64,000 nucleotides of DNA from Sphingomonas sp. CFBP 8760. Lineage in GTDB: Bacteria; Pseudomonadota; Alphaproteobacteria; Sphingomonadales; Sphingomonadaceae. A program made the position numbers and the translations under genes. Below are positions 16,228 to 25,237 of this stretch, in pieces. The stretch lies in NCBI RefSeq assembly GCF_014841615.1, contig NZ_JACYUG010000001.1, positions 496,001 through 560,000 of the forward strand, in the 5' to 3' direction. The notes under the pieces are model-generated. The model searched no databases. It worked only from the letters and a program-made list of their open reading frames with translations, and was not told the DNA's origin. Each line of letters begins with the position of its first letter. The stretch's first letter is position 1.

Positions 16228-17526
16228 CTACAGCACGAACCGGCTGAGATCGGTGTTGCGGGCGATGCTGGCAAGCTGGCGGTCGACATAGGCGGCGTCG
16301 ATCGTCAGGGTTTCGCCCTGCCGATGTTCGGCGTCGAAGCTGACTTCCTCCAGCAGCTTCTCCATCACCGTCTGCAACCGGCGCGCGCCGATATTCTCGA
16401 TCTCGCCGTTCACTTCCGCCGCGATCCGCGCGACGGCGGCGATGCCGTCGTCGGTGAAGTCGATCGTGACGCCCTCGGTCGCCAGCAGCGCGCGGTATTG
16501 CGCGGGCAGCGACGCCTTGGTGTCCGACAGGATGGCGACAAAATCCGCCTCGGTCAGGCCCCTCAGCTCCACCCGGATCGGCAGGCGGCCCTGAAGCTCG
16601 GGCAGCAGGTCCGATGGCTTGGCGACGTGGAACGCACCCGATGCGATGAACAGGATATGGTCCGTCTTCATCGGCCCGTATTTGGTCGCGACGGTGGTGC
16701 CCTCGATCAGCGGCAACAGGTCGCGCTGCACGCCTTCACGGCTGACCGAGCCGCCGCCGCGATGTTCGGACATCGCGATCTTGTCGATCTCGTCGAGGAA
16801 GACGATGCCGTTCGCCTCCGCGTCGGCCAGCGCGGCACGGCTGACCTCGTCCTGATCGAGGCGCTTGTCCGCCTCCTCCTCGACCAGCTTTTCCCATGCC
16901 GCCGGGACCAGCAGCTTGCGGCGCTTGAGTTGCTGTCCGCCGCCGAACGACTTCATCATCTCCGACAGGTTGATCATCTGCGGGCCGGCGCCCGGCACCT
17001 CGAACGGCGTCGCGGGCGCCTGTTCCAACTCGATCTCGATCTCGGTCTGGTCGAGATGGCCGTCGCGGAACCGCTGGCGGAAACTCTCCCGCGTCGCCGC
17101 GCTCGAATCCTTGCCGACCAGCGCATCGAGCAGGCGACCCATCGCCGCCTCCTCCGCCTTGTCCTTCACCGCGAGACGGCGGCGCTCCTTTTCCAATCGG
17201 ATCGCCTCCTCGACCAGATCGCGGGCGATCTGCTCGACATCGCGGCCGACATAGCCGACCTCGGTGAACTTGGTCGCCTCTACCTTGACGAAGGGCGCAT
17301 CGGCCAGCTTCGCCAGCCGGCGGCTGATCTCGGTCTTACCGCAGCCAGTGGGCCCGATCATCAGGATGTTCTTGGGCGTCACCTCGTCGCGCAGATCGGC
17401 GGACAGTTGCCGGCGACGCCAGCGGTTGCGCAGCGCGACGGCGACCGCGCGCTTGGCGTCGGCCTGGCCGATTATGTGCGCGTCGAGCGCGGCGACGATC
17501 GCCTTGGGAGTAAGGGACTGGGTCAT
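16228..17526 (-). CDS. hslU: ATP-dependent protease ATPase subunit HslU
   Basis: The AAA+ unfoldase of the HslUV (ClpYQ) protease, which feeds unfolded substrates to HslV. At 432 residues it is full length, with N-terminal [18 protein letters not shown], Walker [14 protein letters not shown] near residue 57, the GYVGRDVE pore loop, an insertion I-domain, Walker [12 protein letters not shown], sensor regions ([29 protein letters not shown]) and the C-terminal LSRFVL tail that inserts into HslV. The Cys in the P-loop, where most HslU have Val, is unusual but keeps GxxGxGKT. It lies 67 bases downstream of hslV in the usual V-then-U order. Confidence 0.97.
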   Translation of the reverse strand: MTQSLTPKAIVAALDAHIIGQADAKRAVAVALRNRWRRRQLSADLRDEVTPKNILMIGPTGCGKTEISRRLAKLADAPFVKVEATKFTEVGYVGRDVEQIARDLVEEAIRLEKERRRLAVKDKAEEAAMGRLLDALVGKDSSAATRESFRQRFRDGHLDQTEIEIELEQAPATPFEVPGAGPQMINLSEMMKSFGGGQQLKRRKLLVPAAWEKLVEEEADKRLDQDEVSRAALADAEANGIVFLDEIDKIAMSEHRGGGSVSREGVQRDLLPLIEGTTVATKYGPMKTDHILFIASGAFHVAKPSDLLPELQGRLPIRVELRGLTEADFVAILSDTKASLPAQYRALLATEGVTIDFTDDGIAAVARIAAEVNGEIENIGARRLQTVMEKLLEEVSFDAEHRQGETLTIDAAYVDRQLASIARNTDLSRFVL

Positions 17527-17593
17527 GATGTGATCTCTCTCCCCTTCGATATGCCGGAGGGGTCGGGGGAAAAGTCGGAGGCGGAACGGTGGC

Positions 17594-18160
17594 CTAGGCG
17601 GCGCTGTCGAGCGTCTCGATGGTCAGCCGGTCGTTGGTGTAGACGCACAGGTCGGCCGCGATGCCCATCGCCTTGCGGCACAACGTCTCCGCATCGGTTT
17701 CATAATCGACCAGCGCGCGGGCGGCGGCGAGCGCATAATTGCCGCCCGATCCGATCGCGGCGACGCCGTTTTCCGGTTCCAGCACGTCGCCGTTGCCGGT
17801 CAGGATCAACGTCACGTCCTTGTCCGCGACGATCATCATCGCTTCCAGGTTGCGGAGATACTTGTCGGTGCGCCAGTCCTTGGCCAGTTCGACCGCCGCG
17901 CGGAGCAGCTGGCCCTGATGCTGTTCGAGCTTGCGCTCCAGCCGCTCGAACAGGGTGAAGGCATCGGCGGTCGCGCCGGCGAAACCGCCGATCACTTTTC
18001 CCTCCGCCCCCAGCCGGCGCACCTTGCGCGCATTGGGCTTCATCACCGTCTGGCCCATCGAGACCTGGCCATCGCCGATCACGACGACCTTGCCGCCGCG
18101 CCGGACCGAAAGGATCGTCGTGCCATGCCAGGCCGGCATGGAATTTCTGTCGCTGCTCAT
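17594..18160 (-). CDS. hslV: ATP-dependent protease peptidase subunit HslV
   Basis: The proteolytic core of HslUV, an N-terminal threonine hydrolase of proteasome beta fold. The 188-residue precursor carries a short propeptide ([13 protein letters not shown]) before [11 protein letters not shown], so processing after Gly13 would expose the catalytic Thr, as in other alphaproteobacterial HslV. Further family marks are [29 protein letters not shown] and YALAAARAL. hslU follows on the same strand and is probably co-transcribed. Confidence 0.97.
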   Translation of the reverse strand: MSSDRNSMPAWHGTTILSVRRGGKVVVIGDGQVSMGQTVMKPNARKVRRLGAEGKVIGGFAGATADAFTLFERLERKLEQHQGQLLRAAVELAKDWRTDKYLRNLEAMMIVADKDVTLILTGNGDVLEPENGVAAIGSGGNYALAAARALVDYETDAETLCRKAMGIAADLCVYTNDRLTIETLDSAA

Positions 18161-18228
18161 GGCCGCGCATATGGGGGGTCGGCGGGCGGCGTCAACGAGG
18201 GGACGAGGCCGCCGCCGATGCCGCGCGA

Positions 18229-18813
18229 TCAGCCCAGCCGGTCGACCTTCGACTGCAACTGCGCCAGTTCCGCCTTCAGCGCGGCGATCTCGTCATCCTT
18301 GCTGGCGGTCGTGGCGGCCGCTGCCGCGGGTGCGAAGGGATTGGGCACGGCGCCCCCGACCGGCGGAAACGCGCTGGCCGCCGCGCCCAGCATCTCCAGA
18401 TTGCGCTTCGCCATCTCCGCGAACGGGGTCTGCGCGAACGGGGTCTGCGCGAAGGCGCCCGCCACCGCCGATCGGAACTCCTCCTGATTGCGGCGGAAGC
18501 TGTTCATCGAGTCTTCCAGATAGCCCGGCACCATCGCCTGCATCGAATCGCCGTACATCGAGATCAGCTGGCGCAGGAAGCTGACCGGCAGCATCGCCTG
18601 ACCCCGGCTTTCCTCGTCCATGATGATCTGGGTCAGGACGCTGTGGGTGATGTCCTCGTCGGTCTTAGCGTCGACCACCTTGAAGTCGCGTCCCTCGCGG
18701 GTCATCGCCGCCAGATGGTCCAGCGTGATGTAGGACGATGTTTCGGTATTATAGAGCCGGCGGTTCGCGTACTTCTTGATGATGACGCTGCCCGTGGTGT
18801 TCTGCTTCTTCAT
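18229..18813 (-). CDS. phaR: Polyhydroxyalkanoate synthesis regulator PhaR
   Basis: PhaR represses phasin and PHA genes by binding DNA and is released when it binds nascent PHA granules. The 194-residue protein has the N-terminal DNA-binding domain ([39 protein letters not shown]) followed by the PHB-accumulation regulatory domain ([19 protein letters not shown]). The C-terminus is a low-complexity linker and a coiled-coil-like tail ([20 protein letters not shown]). An eight-residue near-repeat ([10 protein letters not shown]) is visible near 143. It diverges from the PhaC-like gene with only 14 bases between start codons, so PhaR could control both directly. Confidence 0.95.
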   Translation of the reverse strand: MKKQNTTGSVIIKKYANRRLYNTETSSYITLDHLAAMTREGRDFKVVDAKTDEDITHSVLTQIIMDEESRGQAMLPVSFLRQLISMYGDSMQAMVPGYLEDSMNSFRRNQEEFRSAVAGAFAQTPFAQTPFAEMAKRNLEMLGAAASAFPPVGGAVPNPFAPAAAAATTASKDDEIAALKAELAQLQSKVDRLG

Positions 18814-18827
18814 GGCTCTCCCCTTCC

Positions 18828-19901
18828 ATGTCCTTTGAACAGCCTACACCTCGCGATGATGCGCCGCAACACGCACCGCGGCCCTTACCGCTGTTCCTGT
18901 CGATGCTGCGCAGCGAAACCGCAGCATCGCCGGACCGGCAGGCGGCGGCGCTGGCGGGACTGGCCCGGTATCAGGCGGCGACGCGGCCACCACCGCCCCC
19001 GCCACTGCCGCACGAGCGCCGGCATGGTCGTGCCCGCCTGACGGGTACCGGTGGCGGTGGGACCGGGGGCGGGCGTCCGGTGGTGCTGATCCCCTCGCTC
19101 ATCAATCCGCCGACCATCCTCGACCTGTCGGCGGAAGCATCGCTGCTGCGCTGGCTGGGCGCGCAGGGCCATGCCGCCTGGCTGCTCGACTGGGGCACGC
19201 CGGATGCGGGCGAGCGCGAGATGGACATCGCCGGCCATATCGAACGGCTGCTGCTGCCGCTGCTCCGCACGCTGGACGCGCCGCCGGTGCTGGTCGGTTA
19301 CTGTCTGGGCGGCACGATCGCCGCCGCGGCGGCGACGCTGATGCCGGTCGCCGGGCTGGCGACGATCGCCGCGCCGTGGAACTTCGCCGGCTATGGCGAG
19401 GCGCGGGCCGACATCGCACGGCACTGGGCGGGCGCTCGGGCGGGATGCGAGGCGATGGGGCTGGTTCCGATGGAGCTGCTCCAGACCGGGTTCTGGATGC
19501 TCGATCCCGCCCGCACCATCGCCAAGTACGAAGCCTTTGCGACGATGGCGGACGCGGCGGTGCCGGCCTTCCTTCGGCTGGAGGACTGGGCCAATGCCGG
19601 GCCGCCGCTGACGCTGGCCGCCGGGCGCGACCTGTTCGAGACGATGATCGCCGCCGACCGCCCCGGGCGCGGGGAATGGCGGGTGGCCGGCCGCACCATC
19701 GACCCGCACCGCCTGACCTGCCCCATGGTCGAGTTCGTCTCGCTCACCGACCGCATCGTCCCCGCCGCCACCGCCGCCGACCTGCCCGACCGGCGCGACG
19801 TGGCGGCGGGCCATGTCGGCATGATCGTCGGCAGCAAGGCGAAAGCCGGATTGTGGACACCGCTTGCCGACTGGATTGCGCGGCTGCCCCGCTCTACATA
19901 A
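18828..19901 (+). CDS. PHA synthase-like alpha/beta hydrolase (PhaC family, short form)
   Basis: A 357-residue protein with the PhaC-type triad: the lipase-like box GYCLGG with a Cys nucleophile near residue 163, an Asp in SLTDRIVP near 306, and a His in AGHVGMIVGSKA near 328. It would polymerise or transfer hydroxyacyl groups. The length fits class III PhaC (about 355) rather than class I (about 590), but no phaE partner is visible and a Pro/Gly-rich N-terminal stretch replaces the usual extension, so a function other than PHA synthesis is possible. Its position between divergent phaR and downstream phaA supports a link to PHA metabolism. Confidence 0.8.
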   Translation: MSFEQPTPRDDAPQHAPRPLPLFLSMLRSETAASPDRQAAALAGLARYQAATRPPPPPPLPHERRHGRARLTGTGGGGTGGGRPVVLIPSLINPPTILDLSAEASLLRWLGAQGHAAWLLDWGTPDAGEREMDIAGHIERLLLPLLRTLDAPPVLVGYCLGGTIAAAAATLMPVAGLATIAAPWNFAGYGEARADIARHWAGARAGCEAMGLVPMELLQTGFWMLDPARTIAKYEAFATMADAAVPAFLRLEDWANAGPPLTLAAGRDLFETMIAADRPGRGEWRVAGRTIDPHRLTCPMVEFVSLTDRIVPAATAADLPDRRDVAAGHVGMIVGSKAKAGLWTPLADWIARLPRST

Positions 19902-19939
19902 CCCGAAACGCCCCGAGCAACCGTCTGAGAGGATCGTCC

Positions 19940-21124
19940 ATGAACGCCCATCCCACCGACATCGTCATCGTCGCCGCCAAGCGCACCCCCGTCGGCAGTT
20001 TCCTCGGCGCCTTCGCCGCGACGCCTGCGCACGAGCTGGGCCGGATCGCGATCGCCGCGGCGCTGGAACAGGCCAACATCCCCGCCGCCGACGTGTCGGA
20101 GGTCATCATGGGCCAGGTGCTGACCGCGGCGCAGGGCCAGAACCCGGCACGTCAGGCGTCGATGGCGGCCGGCGTGCCCAAGGAAGTGCCGGCATGGGGC
20201 GTCAACCAGGTGTGCGGCTCGGGCCTGCGCGCGGTGGCGCTGGCGGCGCAGGCCGTGGCGACGGGCGATGCCACCATCGTCGTCGCGGGCGGGCAGGAAT
20301 CGATGTCGCTGTCCGCGCACGCGCAGAACATGCGCGGGGGCACCAAGATGGGCGCGGTCAGCCTGGTCGACACGATGGTGCATGACGGGCTGACCGACGT
20401 GTTCAACGGTTATCACATGGGCATCACCGCCGAGAACTTGGCCGAGCAATATCAGGTGACCCGCGCCGAGCAGGACGCCTTCTCGGTCGGCTCGCAGAAC
20501 AAGGCGGAGGCCGCGCGTGGATCGGGCCGGTTCAGGGACGAGATCGCGCCGGTGACCATCAAGGGCCGCAAGGGCGACACCGTAGTCGCCGATGACGAAT
20601 ATATCCGTGCCGGCGCGACCATCGACGGCGTGTCGGGCGTGCGCCCCGCGTTCAAGAAGGACGGCACCGTCACCGCCGCCAACGCATCGGGCCTGAACGA
20701 CGGCGCCGCCGCGATCGTCGTGACCAGCCGTACCGAGGCGGAGAAGCGCGGCCTGCCCGTGCTCGCCACGATCCGCAGCTGGGCCTCCGCCGGGGTCGAC
20801 CCGTCGGTGATGGGCATCGGCCCCGTCCCCGCCACCCGCCGTGCCTTGGAAAAGGCGGGCTGGACGATCGCCGACCTCGACCTGATCGAGGCCAACGAAG
20901 CCTTTGCCGCGCAGGCGCTGTCGGTCGGCAAGGAACTGGGCTGGGATGCCGACAAGGTGAACGTCAACGGCGGCGCGATCGCGATCGGCCACCCGATCGG
21001 CGCCAGCGGCGCCCGCGTGCTGACCACGCTGATCTACGAAATGGGCAAGCGCGACGCCAAGAAGGGGCTGGCGACGCTGTGCATCGGCGGCGGCATGGGG
21101 ATCGCGATGTGCCTGGAGCGGTGA
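19940..21124 (+). CDS. phaA: Acetyl-CoA C-acetyltransferase (beta-ketothiolase)
   Basis: It condenses two acetyl-CoA to acetoacetyl-CoA, the first step of PHB synthesis, or works in reverse in degradation. At 394 residues it is full length, with the acyl-enzyme Cys in NQVCGSGLRAV (about residue 91), the GHPIGASGAR His motif (near 350) and the second Cys in LCIGGGMGIAM (near 380). The ATG at 19940 has GAGAGGA upstream; the longer open frame runs through the PhaC-like gene in another frame. It is 38 bases after that gene. The matching reductase phaB is 18 kb away at 39405. Confidence 0.96.
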   Translation: MNAHPTDIVIVAAKRTPVGSFLGAFAATPAHELGRIAIAAALEQANIPAADVSEVIMGQVLTAAQGQNPARQASMAAGVPKEVPAWGVNQVCGSGLRAVALAAQAVATGDATIVVAGGQESMSLSAHAQNMRGGTKMGAVSLVDTMVHDGLTDVFNGYHMGITAENLAEQYQVTRAEQDAFSVGSQNKAEAARGSGRFRDEIAPVTIKGRKGDTVVADDEYIRAGATIDGVSGVRPAFKKDGTVTAANASGLNDGAAAIVVTSRTEAEKRGLPVLATIRSWASAGVDPSVMGIGPVPATRRALEKAGWTIADLDLIEANEAFAAQALSVGKELGWDADKVNVNGGAIAIGHPIGASGARVLTTLIYEMGKRDAKKGLATLCIGGGMGIAMCLER

Positions 21125-21134
21125 GGATTTACAA

Positions 21135-21224
21135 ATGTTGTATTGAAACAAAGGTTTGTTGCAATTTTGCAACATGACGTGTTAAAAACGTTTGTAAACA
21201 ACATGTCCCTACTCATGCTATATT
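21135..21224 (+). promoter_or_regulatory. AT-rich control region with stacked palindromes before the large TonB receptor
   Basis: The 161 bases between phaA and the receptor are strikingly AT-rich. They contain AACAAA-GG-TTTGTT (about 21147-21160), GTTGCAA-TT-TTGCAAC (about 21159-21174) and a GTTTGTAAAC-type half-palindrome near 21190-21199. A possible -10 box TATATT is at 21219-21224. Adjacent short palindromes are typical operators for a local repressor or activator, but no regulator gene is beside them. Confidence 0.5.
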
Positions 21225-21285
21225 GCCATCATTGCTGAAATCTTTCTGACTGATGAACGACAGATGTCATTCATCGGGGGTTAAG

Positions 21286-24200
21286 GTGAAGATTTACGCA
21301 TTTTTTGGTGCAACCGCGTTGGTTGGGTCCATGTTCTCGGCCAGTACGGTTACGGCGCAAGTTTCGGTACCCAGCGGGGTAGTGGCTGGCACACCACAAA
21401 CCTCGCCAGGGGCCGAGGCGCAGCAGGCAGAGATTGTGAGTGCCGATGGCGAGGCGCGTGGTGACGGCACGATCGTTGTCACAGGGTCGCGTATTCCTCG
21501 ACCGGAAACCGACGGCGTTCTGCCAGGCGTTCAAATCAACGCGGCGCAGATTCAAAGCCGTGGCTTCACCAACGCGCTTGAGGCCCTGAATGATCAGCCT
21601 TTGGTCGGCACCGGAGCAAGCCCCCTTACAGGCAATAACGGTGGTCAGCCATCGAGCCTCGGTTCGGCATTTGTTGATCTGCTTGATCTGGGAACCCAGC
21701 GTACGCTGACCCTGGTCAACGGTCGCCGTTTCGTATCCGGGAATGCTGCATCGTTGTTCGTCGAGGGTAACGCGACCGGTGCCCAAGTCGACGTTAACGT
21801 CATCCCGTCCAGCCTGATCCAACGGGTCGACGTGGTAACGGTTGGTGGTGCGGCTGCTTATGGTGCCGACGCCGTGGCCGGTGTCGTAAACTATATTCTC
21901 AGGGACGATTATGACGGTGCGCAAATTCGTGCGCAAGGCGGCCTGACGTCACGTGGCGATGCCGCCCAGTATCAGATCAGCGGTTTGATCGGCCGTAATT
22001 TCGCCGAAGGGCGCGGGAACATCACACTGGCCGCAGAATACACGCGAAATGATGGCCTACAGGCAGACTCGCGTGCGTTCCGTCTGGCACGCACCAACTC
22101 GTATACCAACCCGTTCAATGGTTCGGTTCGCAATCCGAACTTCACACCCGGTATCATTGACGTTACGGGCAGCAATAACGGCGCTTTCCTGCGCAACTCC
22201 GACGATGGCCAACCGGCCAATGCCTTCGACGCAGGCTTCATCAACCAGTCGTTGAGCTTCAACGGTACAGTGCTGAGCACGCTGGTGGCCGCCTCAGCGT
22301 TGCCCACACCGTATCAGCCTATCGCTTCGACTACGGCGCGCAGCAACTATATCACCTTCGCCAATGGCATGGCCCCGGTCGGCGTCCGGGTTGATGCGAC
22401 CACGGCAACCGGTGCGGCAACGACGATCGCCACGCCAAATGCGGGGTTCTTCGGTACCACGGCGCAAATCATTCAAGGCACCCCGGGCGCCGGTTATATT
22501 TCCGGCAATGGTCTGAATGGCCGGACCAATCCTCTAGCAAATCTGCCGATCACCACATTTGCGCCCACAGCATTGCCGACCGGGATCACTCCGGCTCAGG
22601 TCTTTACTCAATTCGGCATCACCGCGCCCACTGGCGCAACGCCAACACAACTCAGCACGCTGGCAATCAACGTCCTGCAAGCGAACCGTTCGACCGCGCG
22701 TGAATTCTTCGCCGCCAATCCGAACCTTAACATCAATTATTTCGTCGGCTCGTTCGTGCCGGGCGTGCCACGCGTCGCAAATACAGACACCACCCTGGTA
22801 TCGATCCGCTCCAACGCGACCGGGGGCACCGTGCAGGTGCCGGTCAATCAGGTGCTGCCGTTCGTATCCGTGCCGATCGAATTCAACGCCGATGGCAGTC
22901 TGCGGGCCTATACTTTCGCCAGCGGCATCACGCCGACCACGCCGCTGACGGTGGGCCAGGCGAAGGGATCGAACGGCGGTTTTTCCCGATCGATCGAAAA
23001 CACCGTACTTCGCACCCAGCAGGACCGGTATATCGCCAACCTGAACGGTAAATTCGATCTGACCGATCAGGTAACCCTTTTCACCGAGAACACCTACGCA
23101 CGGGTGCGCAACGTGGCGGTACGCAACTCTTCAAGCCAGAATTTCCTGTCGAATTCCGCTGAAAACGCCCCGCTGCTGCTCAACATCAACAATCCGTTCC
23201 TGACAGCCCAAGCGCGTTCGGTCCTGGCATCGGTAGGCGTAACGGCAAGCGCAACAAATGGCGGCAACTTCATCGTCACGCGTCAGAACCAGGACATCTT
23301 TGGAGATAACGCATTCATCAACAACAGCGAGACGTTCCGCATCCTAGGCGGGGCCCGGTCGAACTTCGACTTGCTGGGCAAAGGTTGGCGTGCAGAAGTA
23401 TCGGGCACCTATGGCCGATCGGTGCAGCGCACGCGCAACACCCAGATAAACGACATTGAATACCAGCTCGCGCTCGATGCCGTTGATCAGGGCTTGGCAA
23501 CGACAGGGGTGGCCAATGGCAACGTCATATGCCGCGCACAGCTTTTCCCAAGTCAGTATCTTGGCCGCACCCCGATCGGCACTACGTTCAACGTCGTTCG
23601 GCAGCCAGGCGCGGGTGGGATACCGACCGAGAGCTTCCTGACCCCGACCATCACGCAGCAGCAGATCAACGATTGCCGTCCGTTGAACCCCTTCGGCTTC
23701 AATAACATGTCTGATGCTTCGAAGAACTATGTCCGCCAAGACGTATTGTTGCGGAACAAGTCTCAACAGACATTCTTGGAAGGTACGGTCGGTGGCGGCG
23801 TCTTCGATTTACCTGCGGGTGAATTTTCCGTTGCCTTGTCGGCCCAGTATCGCAAGGAGCAGATCGACTTCCGTAGCAGCCAGCTCAATCAGCTTGGACG
23901 TGGCCGATCGGCCCCATCCTCCAATTTCGGTGGATATACGGAAACCTATGAAATCGGCGCGGAAGCACGCATTCCCCTTACCAGTGACGAATTCCTACCG
24001 TTCCTTGGCACTCTGGAATTTGATCCTGCCGTTCGTGTCGTTCAGCAGAGCGGACGTGCGGATTCATATCGTAACCGCTTCGGAACCATCATTTCGCCCC
24101 GTGCCGTCGGCGATCCGCAGACGATCTATTCACTGGCTGGCAATTGGCGGCCGATCCGCGACATTTCGTTCCGGGGCAATTATACTCGGTCGGTTCGCCA

Positions 24201-25194
24201 GCCCTCGGTCACGGAACTCTTCCTAGGAGGTCAGCCGAGCTTTTCGACCCCGACCGACTATTGCAGCCAAGGCAACATCGATCAGGGGACGCAGCGCACA
24301 AACCGGCGTAATAATTGCCGGGCTGCTGTAATCGCCAGCGGAAATGCGACCGATGCCGGCACTGCAGATGCCTTTCTTTCGACCTTCGTACCATTGGGCG
24401 TCGGTTTGCAGGGCACCTATGATGGTACGCCGACGCTGCAGCCGGAAAAGGGCGAGAGCTGGACGGTAGGCGGTGCCCTTACGCCGCGTTGGGTCCCAGG
24501 CTTGACCATTTCGGCTGACTATATCGACCTGCAACTGCGCAACCAGATCGTGCCCACGACCTTGGCCCAAGCGATTCAGACCTGTTACGATAGTCCGACT
24601 TTTCCGGACTCATCGGCGCAGATTGGGGTCAACACCTGCAATTCCTTCTCGCGGGATTCTGCGTTTCAGGTTGCCAACGGGTATTCGATCGGCTTCCTGA
24701 ATCTTGGCTCTATCGACGTGCGGGCATTGAACATGTCGTTGAACTACCCGATTGAGTTGGGCAGCATCGGGCAACTGACGCTGCGCGGTAGCGCCTATCA
24801 TCTGATACGCTACAACACCTCTGCAGCAGGCGACTTTTCTGATACCCAGCAGACTGCCGGGTCGCTGGGCCGTCCCAAGTGGAAAACGCAGCTTCAGGCA
24901 CGGTACGAAAAGAGCGGTTTCTTTGGCCAAGTTACTTGGAACTGGCGCAACAAGACCCGCATTTTCTCCAGCGGCCTGCCGGCGACCAACGAACTGTATC
25001 CCTACATTACCTATTCGGCAGTCAGCCAGTTTGACCTAGCGATTGGGGGCGATGTAAACGATCGCTTCCGGATTCAGTTCGTTGCGAACAACCTGACCGA
25101 TCGCAATACGGTTGGAGATCTGGGCTATCAATTCCAAGACTATATTGATCAGATCGGGCGTCGCTTCTCTGTGGCCGCAACCGCAAAATTCTGA
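21286..25194 (+). CDS. Large TonB-dependent receptor (Oar/CirA-like), compositionally atypical
   Basis: About 1302 residues: a signal peptide (MKIYAFFGATALVGSMFSAS...TAQ), then a plug domain with TIVVTGSRIPRPE, NALEALNDQPLVG, RTLTLVNGRRFV, SLIQRVDVVTVGGAAAYGADAVAGVVNYILR, and a very long barrel ending VAATAKF. The GTG at 21286 has GGGGG five bases upstream and makes a clean signal peptide; ATG 21253 in the same frame adds eleven residues and has no ribosome-binding site. It would import a large nutrient such as a glycan or peptide. Sampled lines are about 52-57 percent GC against about 70 percent next door, and codon choice follows, so the gene looks recently acquired or is under different selection. 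Confidence 0.93.
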   Translation: MKIYAFFGATALVGSMFSASTVTAQVSVPSGVVAGTPQTSPGAEAQQAEIVSADGEARGDGTIVVTGSRIPRPETDGVLPGVQINAAQIQSRGFTNALEALNDQPLVGTGASPLTGNNGGQPSSLGSAFVDLLDLGTQRTLTLVNGRRFVSGNAASLFVEGNATGAQVDVNVIPSSLIQRVDVVTVGGAAAYGADAVAGVVNYILRDDYDGAQIRAQGGLTSRGDAAQYQISGLIGRNFAEGRGNITLAAEYTRNDGLQADSRAFRLARTNSYTNPFNGSVRNPNFTPGIIDVTGSNNGAFLRNSDDGQPANAFDAGFINQSLSFNGTVLSTLVAASALPTPYQPIASTTARSNYITFANGMAPVGVRVDATTATGAATTIATPNAGFFGTTAQIIQGTPGAGYISGNGLNGRTNPLANLPITTFAPTALPTGITPAQVFTQFGITAPTGATPTQLSTLAINVLQANRSTAREFFAANPNLNINYFVGSFVPGVPRVANTDTTLVSIRSNATGGTVQVPVNQVLPFVSVPIEFNADGSLRAYTFASGITPTTPLTVGQAKGSNGGFSRSIENTVLRTQQDRYIANLNGKFDLTDQVTLFTENTYARVRNVAVRNSSSQNFLSNSAENAPLLLNINNPFLTAQARSVLASVGVTASATNGGNFIVTRQNQDIFGDNAFINNSETFRILGGARSNFDLLGKGWRAEVSGTYGRSVQRTRNTQINDIEYQLALDAVDQGLATTGVANGNVICRAQLFPSQYLGRTPIGTTFNVVRQPGAGGIPTESFLTPTITQQQINDCRPLNPFGFNNMSDASKNYVRQDVLLRNKSQQTFLEGTVGGGVFDLPAGEFSVALSAQYRKEQIDFRSSQLNQLGRGRSAPSSNFGGYTETYEIGAEARIPLTSDEFLPFLGTLEFDPAVRVVQQSGRADSYRNRFGTIISPRAVGDPQTIYSLAGNWRPIRDISFRGNYTRSVRQPSVTELFLGGQPSFSTPTDYCSQGNIDQGTQRTNRRNNCRAAVIASGNATDAGTADAFLSTFVPLGVGLQGTYDGTPTLQPEKGESWTVGGALTPRWVPGLTISADYIDLQLRNQIVPTTLAQAIQTCYDSPTFPDSSAQIGVNTCNSFSRDSAFQVANGYSIGFLNLGSIDVRALNMSLNYPIELGSIGQLTLRGSAYHLIRYNTSAAGDFSDTQQTAGSLGRPKWKTQLQARYEKSGFFGQVTWNWRNKTRIFSSGLPATNELYPYITYSAVSQFDLAIGGDVNDRFRIQFVANNLTDRNTVGDLGYQFQDYIDQIGRRFSVAATAKF

Positions 25195-25200
25195 CATCAG

Positions 25201-25228
25201 GGTGGCCACCATTTAGTTGGTGGCCACC
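25201..25228. terminator. Perfect hairpin between the TonB receptor and alr
   Basis: GGTGGCCACC (25201-25210) is repeated after an eight-base AT-rich loop at 25219-25228; each arm is self-complementary, so the two arms pair perfectly. It lies six bases past the receptor stop and ten bases past the alr stop, so it can serve both convergent genes. Confidence 0.65.
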
Positions 25229-25237
25229 TTCATCATG

